Shown here: piece after piece, positions 57,978 to 64,000 of the stretch
How the letters are laid out: each line of letters opens with the position of its first letter
Numbering within the stretch: position 1 is the stretch's first letter
Assembly (NCBI GenBank): GCA_037349315.1
Contig: JBAIAC010000023.1
Coordinates: 36,928,501 to 36,992,500, forward strand
Direction of reading: 5' to 3'
Source: Chelydra serpentina
Taxonomy: Eukaryota > Chordata > Testudines > Chelydridae
DNA: 64,000 nt
Translations under genes and position numbers: made by a program
The notes under the pieces: generated by a model
Told to the model about the DNA's origin: nothing
What the model saw: the letters and a program-made list of their open reading frames with translations, nothing else
Databases searched by the model: none

Positions 57978-58187
57978 CTAAATCTAATGATGACTTCTCT
58001 GGAGCTCTCCCAGTCTGGACCTTCTGCTCAGCATCCACATTTATAAGGTCTGAGTTGTCTGTCTTCTTTCTGTGGGTTGAAGCCTTTACGTTTTCACCTC
58101 TTGATGCGTTCTCTGACTTCTTTGTCTTGCTTTGGGTTTGTAAGACAGGTTCACTCAGATCCAAGAGATCCAGACCAGTTGATAATA
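57978..58187 (-). CDS. PEX5L: PEX5L coding exon (Ser/Lys-rich linker)
   Basis: A 210-nt exon: acceptor CTAG, donor GTAAGA. It completes a Val codon, then reads LSTGLDLLDLSEPVLQTQSK and goes on as a Lys/Ser/Asn-rich, probably disordered stretch ending APEKSSLDL. The LDLLDLSEPV block matches human PEX5L closely; the middle (ENVKASTHRKKTDNSD) is more divergent and longer than I recall in human. Both ends are phase 1 and the length is divisible by three, so skipping it would keep frame with the exon at 54892-55018. This fits the known alternative splicing of the TRIP8b N-terminus, but use as a cassette here is inference. Confidence 0.93.
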
Positions 58188-58511
58188 CTAGCAGAGATGC
58201 AAAATGTTAGAACTCAGTATTGTGCTCAGTTTTAATTCATTTGATTAGATTTTTCTTTTAGATTTGTTTTAATTGACTAAGGCAAAATTGAGTTAAATTA
58301 AACACATTTGTATTTGACTGTAGTAGATGTTACATGGTTACTGGGTAAGGACTATGATCAAGATTTTGAAAAGTAACTAGTGATTTTTGGGTGCCTTGTT
58401 TTTTTAGATGCTGGTCTTGAGTCACCTTTAAAAGGGCCTGATTTTCAGAAAGGCCCTTTTATGTTGTTTCAAGTTGGCAGAAATCACTAGTCATTTTTGA
58501 AAGTCTTAACC

Positions 58512-59238
58512 GGGGCTTGGCTACACTTGCAATTTATACCACAATAAAGCCTCCTAGAGTGCTCCACCTTACTCCCCGTCCACACTGGCAAGGCATGTGG
58601 AGCGCTCTGACTCCCTAGTTAGAGCGCTCCTGGTACTCCACCTCCCCGAGAGGGATAACAGCTGTTGCATCTTGGCTGAGACGCCCAGGGCCAGTGTGAA
58701 CGAGGAGTTAAGTTACTGCGCTCTGATTGCCTCCGGAAATGTCCCATAATCCCATTAAGCCAAGTGGCCTCTCTTCTCTTTGTTGTGAAGTCAGCTGAGG
58801 AATGCGGAAGTGCCGTTTAAAAGCTCTGTTTCAAACAGCGGCTGCTTATCTGCCCCCGGCTGCTTATCTGCAACAGTAAATGTTTGCTATGAGTGAGTGA
58901 GTGAGTGAGAGGCAAGGGGGTTGGAGGTCTGAATTTACAAGACAGCGTGCTGACACACTCTCAGCACTCCAAAAACCCCACTCTCTCTCTCCCCCTGCAT
59001 ACACACAACACACTCCACCCCACCCCCATCATTTGAAAAGCATATTGCAGCCACTTGAATGCTGGGATAGCTGCCCATAATTCACTGCTCCCAATGCCGC
59101 TGCAAGTGCTGCAAATGTGGCCACACCAGTGCGCTTGCAGCTGTCAATGTGGACAGACTGGAGTGCTTTCCCTAGTGCACTCTCCAAAGGCTGGTTTAAC
59201 CCAAAGCCCTCCACAGCTGCAAGTGTAGCCATAGCCCC
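58512..59238. mobile_element. 727-bp inverted-repeat DNA element
   Basis: Ends GGGGCTTGGCTACACTTGCA and TGCAAGTGTAGCCATAGCCC C are inverted apart from one base. Inside are (GTGA)n at 58889-58912 and the words GGAGCGCTCTGACTCC and CACTCTCCAAAGGCTGG. Non-coding; class unknown (possibly Harbinger-like). Confidence 0.8.
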
Positions 59239-59279
59239 AGAGTTTCTCACATGATCTGGTGTCCCAGTATTATGCAATT

Positions 59280-62200
59280 TGGCTCTAAGAGAGGATTAGG
59301 ACCAGTCTTACTAGTTTAAAGTACCGAAAGCAATTAAAACCCATCTGATTACCAGCTATTTATGAGATTACTTCTGTGTTGTTCTCTATTAGGGAGAAGA
59401 TTATAGGCTGAATCAATTTTACCTGACAGATTGCAATCATTTTGGGTTCAGAGGCAGGTTTTCAAAGAAGCATGTGAGGAGTTATCGGAATGATTCACAC
59501 CGACTCTAGCCAACCACTTTGAAAACATTCCCTTCATAATTCTTCCAGTAAAAAATAACACTCTGAGACTATCCATGCTTGCCTTACTCATGCAGCTCAT
59601 CCTAGCGAAGTCTCTGGGACTGTTCATATGGGTAAGGCAAGGAGGATTTGGCCCTCCATATTTACAGTGTTTTAGGGAGGATATTTCAAAACCATCTGCG
59701 AGATTTGGATGCTCAGTTCCCACTAAACTTTAACAAGAGATTGGCATAGAAATCCTTTAGGCACCTCTGAAAATATCAGTCTAAAATGTGATAATTAGTT
59801 TTTTGGACACTGCAAGAAACACACACCAAGCTGAACTGCTAATGATATTCTTATTAAAGGGCCACTGCCAATATAAAAATCACAGTTGTCTGAAATTTTT
59901 TTTACCTACTCACTGATACAAATAATATATAAGATTATTTTAACAGACATTAAAAAACGTATTTTTCTCTCTTTTCCAGTTTTTTTAGTTGGTGTATTTA
60001 CCAGCACTCTATTTATATTCAGTTGCCTGTGAAGTCAGTCAATTTCCCCTTTTGTTTATGTGAATCTTCCACATAAGAGGAGAGAGCATTTTTTTTCAAA
60101 AATAGATAAATGTGATTGTAAAGCAACAAAAACTGGCTGGGGTATTTTGGGGAAGGCATAGCACCTATAATTACTTTACTTTTTTTTTAAATGAATGCTT
60201 CCTCTTTAACTACCTACAGTCATTCCTCTAACCTATTTGTCTATGCTAAAAGAAAAACTATTATTCAGTTTCATTTAATTCAATGTTCCGTTTTCTACTA
60301 AAAGCTGCATATTGCTTGGGTTACACATTAATTAGAACTGAAAATAATAATCCTCTGCTCCAATAAAGGAATTAGTGATTCTAACAGTTTGAGTTTACAT
60401 GAATTTTAATCTTTCATTTCACTGAAATCTTGAAGCTGCTAATTTTTATGCATTTTCCTGCAATTTAACTCTTTTTTAAAAACGGTATTTATCAATTTAA
60501 CAATTCCATGCAACTCAAATATACCTAAAAACTGACATCAGTGCAAAAAGAAATACAACAATATTCTGTTTGCAATAGAATAATGGGAAGGGACGGCAGC
60601 ATAAATCACTAAAAAACGAACAGATCATGTGAAAGCATTCCAATATTTTCAAAAAGGTCTCAAAAGATGTTATCTGCAATTATAATTATTTTAGTTGTTG
60701 GCTACTTATTACATATTAAGCACCCTTTATTTTTTTAAATGTACAAGGATGATATAAGCAGACATATTTCAGATTTCTAAAAGCCGATATGCTAAACTGA
60801 CTGCATTTAAGGTAATCAATTTTAATCTTCTAACTACACATAACGAATTCCAAGGTTAAAGGAGGAAAGGAATAAACAAACAGCTTCCCAGAAGTTCACC
60901 AGATGCATGAAAGCATGGGTTGATAATTGAAGACACTGACAGTTTCTACAGGTAAGAATTGCTTCTGATGTACACTTTACTGCTGTTGACCAAGGTTCTT
61001 TTGTTACACCTGTTAGTTGTCTGTAAATTTGCAGGCATTCCTTGTCTGTTGGCTTTGACACATTCGTGGGAGGCAGCTCATATTAGATCAGTTTCCCATT
61101 TGTCTTGAAATATTCATTAATTAATAGTCACTACTGTAGCATTGACCAGCATGGTTTTCTACTGCCTCATACAGGGCAACACGACATCTCCTATTCATAC
61201 AATGCACTGCAACCATTACTATGTTGAAACCTTGGGTGGAGTTTCTGCCTTCTTGTTAACTGCATTTGGTTTTTTTAGTAGTGACATTTCTACAAGTATG
61301 AGCTGAGATTTGGCTAATGTTTTCCTGAGCATGTGTAAGAAACAGAAGTGTGAGTAGGCTGGGAATTCAGCATGAATTATGTATGATCATTGTCAATATT
61401 TTCAAAGGCATTACAAAGACTTCAGAGATACCTCAGCTAAATCCCCTTCCTAATAGGCAGGATCTCCTGCACATCTTACTGGGCTTGGAAGGGTTCATAT
61501 AGTCCAATAGCACATGTTGCAGCATAGCTTTTTGGGGGGATACCCATGATATGTAGTCTTAACCAGAGAATGAAGAAAGATTCTTTGTCATTTATTATGT
61601 TTGTACACTACCTAGCATAGTAGGGCCCAACCTGGTTGTGTCCTTTAGGTGCTAGCATTTTAAATAATAATCCTGCCTTAATTCTGAATGTCCTTGCTTT
61701 TGATGGCTTAGTTTCAGACTCAGCGTTATCTCAGCAACCTTTACAATTCAGTTTTCCAAAGCCCAGGATGAAGTCTTAGGTTGTTGCTTTTTCATCTTCT
61801 AAGTCTTCATTCGGTGAATTCAGTTTTGACTTTGGAATTCTAAAAGTATTTGGGGTATGGTGTGTTTGATATCATAACTGAGTAGGGAAGTACCAAGTAA
61901 AGAAGGGGTGAGGTAATGAAAACAAGAAATATCTTGGAAGAGGCCAAACATTCATTGCTGGTGACTGGTTGAGGGAATGTGACATGATGAAAGAGGAGGT
62001 GTAGTCCTGCAGTGGCCTACTCTTATGGTGCATTAGTGTAATATCGCTGCCAGGCCTGCTTATGGTGAGCATTTTTTCCCCTCACAGCTCTGAAGCTGTT
62101 AAAACATACTGAGGCAAATTGTCAGCCCAGTTAGCATATAAATACATGTACAGATGTGTGCCTAATCTGTAGGCACAATTGCCCTCATTGCCTTTGAAAA

Positions 62201-63878
62201 TTAGGTAACTGCATACACAAATATATCAAGTACCTGATTTGGGCATACAGATGCAGTATTGTGCACACAAATTATGTGCATGTTTCACATGGCAATCGGC
62301 AAGTGCCACCTGTCTGAAACTCTTCCTCAATGTGAAAAATTAATTCATAAGTGGTATCCAAAGCAAGATGTATGAACACAAATTAGAATTCTCCACCTGG
62401 CCATTCCAATGGCTTGTAACAAGGCAAGCTGTTTTATGAAATATTTATAAAATATGGTAGTTGTGTTGACCACATTGTCCCTCAACTGATTGATTAATTT
62501 ACTTTGATTAGCCTTTATACATTGCAAGTGGCATATTACCTCTGAACATACCACTGAATAGCAACACTAAAATCTTAAAAACCAATCCTGCAAGGCAGTA
62601 TGCTTTTCTTAAGTTTGAGTGCTTTCAGGATTACCATGTCATTCTTATTACTTGCTCTATCTTATTGAAACACAAGGCAAATAAGAAATATATTACATTC
62701 TTTCAATAGCAAAGCTCCTGAGCTCAGTTGCAGGTTTTCTCTTCTTTTCCCAGTGGGAAGGGGATAACATTTTAGTATCTCTTTTTTTCTCCCCAAGTTT
62801 TCAATAAAGCAAGTCTGTAAGTAATAAACAATTAGTGGCAGGAAGACCAGTGTGGTTTTAACAAGCAGAAATGGAGTAATATTTAGCTCATGTTTTTCAT
62901 AAAGGAACTTTTTCCATTTACAGAAACACTTAATGCTCCATTGTGTCCAATAAAGTAGGGAAGTAAAACCCTGTTCTATAATTTAGGTCAGTGTAAATGC
63001 TAGGGTAAGAAAAAACTGTACAAGAAGAGGTTTCAATGATAATGAGCCTTCCAAACAAACTTGGCAGTAGTAGCACTGGTATTAGACAGATAACATATTT
63101 GTCATTAACTGAAATTCACTCTGGCCTAGCATAATTGGTGGAGACATTTTTGTGGGGATGTGATGGCCACCAGCTAGGCACGAACTGCTACAGCTTGAAC
63201 TAGAACGGTAACAGACTCATATCTTCCATTGATCAGACACAGTGGGGGATCTGTAACATATACTCACCAATGGGGTTACAAAGGTACTCTGTACTTGGGA
63301 AGAATCTTACTTCACAACTGGAATGGCCATATTCATTACAAAAGCCTAGTGGTGAAGACTGCATTATAGACTAAATGAACTTTGTAGAAGTAAGATACTA
63401 TCTAGACAAGGCCCTGAACCATCACTTAAGCCTTTATCAAAAACCATTAACTCCAAACTAAGGACGTTTGGACAAAACAAGAACTAGATGCAACCCAGCC
63501 ATGGTTAAGTTTTTGCAAAAGAACAAAACTGAAGCGTTACCAAACCAAAATCACTTTCCCAATGGACTAAAATCAAAGCTGCGTATCTCAACCCCTAACT
63601 CTGAAGCTTTGGTATAATTTGAGACCTGGATCCTAACAACCCCAGGTTAAAGTTTTGATTTTACAAAATCAAAGTGTGACCAACAAGGTTTTGCTACTCC
63701 CAGATTAATCCATTTGTAATTTACTACCAACTCAGTTTTATAAAAATAATTAATAATGAATCTTGTTTGATTTAAAAATAAGAAACAAATATGTTATCTG
63801 GCAAAAAGTATCATAATTTAGCTAAAATGAAAATTATTTATCTTCCTTTAATGAGGGATGATAAAGAAATTCAGTTAC
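59280..63878. other. Intron 3' of the exon at 63879, few repeats
   Basis: AT-rich, repeat-poor. No exon was found. 60240-60560 and 60600-60830 are especially AT-rich without an obvious transposon origin. Alternative N-terminal exons of TRIP8b would lie to the right of this window. Confidence 0.5.
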
Positions 63879-63990
63879 CAGCTGTATTTGATGTTACTGG
63901 CCTGGCAATGGCTTCTGGTTTGGTTTCACAGAGAAAGTCATCAATGGAGGGGCTCAAGAGGGGTCTGCTTTCTTGCTGCTCATTCACCAG
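63879..63990 (-). CDS. PEX5L: PEX5L coding exon (N-terminal; first exon in window)
   Basis: PEX5L (TRIP8b) is a cytosolic neuronal adaptor that binds HCN pacemaker channels and controls their surface traffic and cAMP response. Read on the minus strand, this 112-nt exon begins LVNEQQESRPLLSPSIDDFL and continues through CETKPEAIARPVTSNTA, nearly identical to the human N-terminal region. A TTGCCAG acceptor precedes it and a GTAACT donor follows, leaving one base (G) of a split codon. The upstream exons (start codon, alternative first exons) are outside the window. The start at 63990 is inferred from the AG at 63991-63992 and the human boundary; only ten bases upstream are visible, so the acceptor cannot be fully judged. 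Confidence 0.93.
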
Positions 63991-64000
63991 CTGGCAACAG

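Overview
The window is vertebrate, and most likely from a hard-shelled (cryptodiran) turtle. It holds one split gene with long introns. About half of the rest is reptile-type interspersed repeats: CR1 LINE 3' ends, a tRNA-derived SINE with a CR1-like tail (the arrangement known from tortoise Pol III SINEs), MIR-like SINEs, hAT elements with 8-bp target duplications, one LTR-like unit, and many short hairpin-forming repeats. Species assignment is inference from repeat style. Nothing prokaryotic or viral is seen.

The only gene I can support is PEX5L (PEX5-related protein, TRIP8b), on the minus strand. Twelve coding exons run from 63990 (right) to the stop codon at 16617-16619 (left). All have AG/GT borders and all reading phases join. 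Together they give 1701 nt, or 566 codons plus stop. The first residues (human starts about 58-60 residues earlier) and the promoter lie beyond position 64000. The right half of the gene (63990-52037) encodes the low-complexity, Ser/Lys-rich N-terminal region. Exons at 42030-41935 and 28564-28448 encode the acidic helical segment before the TPRs. Exons from 26175 to 16617 encode the TPR domain that binds C-terminal tripeptides: those of HCN channels for TRIP8b, and PTS1 signals for the paralogue PEX5.

Positions 1-16616 hold no recognisable coding exon. This is the PEX5L 3' UTR (end uncertain; candidate poly(A) signals at 14838 and 7914) and repeat-rich intergenic DNA. It includes a 2.1-kb GC-rich element (3402-5506) carrying an expanded 82-bp minisatellite and a nested hAT copy, a 451-bp hAT-like element with a strong internal palindrome (13577-14027), and a Penelope-like repeat end with a degenerate hammerhead-like core (about 11700-11947).

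The introns (16822-63878) contain nested repeats: a MIR split by a hAT copy (18660-19116), CR1 ends (21125, 22350, 33247), a 1118-bp LTR-like unit with TG...CA ends and 5-bp target duplications (26412-27529), TA-flanked and long inverted-repeat elements (53792, 57368, 58512), and an 87-bp direct repeat spaced 920 bp apart (55457 and 56377). One unassigned exon-like open stretch (39526-39659) lies in the 13.4-kb intron before the FWDKM exon. Almost all other open frames are chance or repeat-derived. I found no convincing new biological system. The best leads are that orphan exon candidate, the hammerhead-like repeat cores, and the large set of palindromic short repeats.
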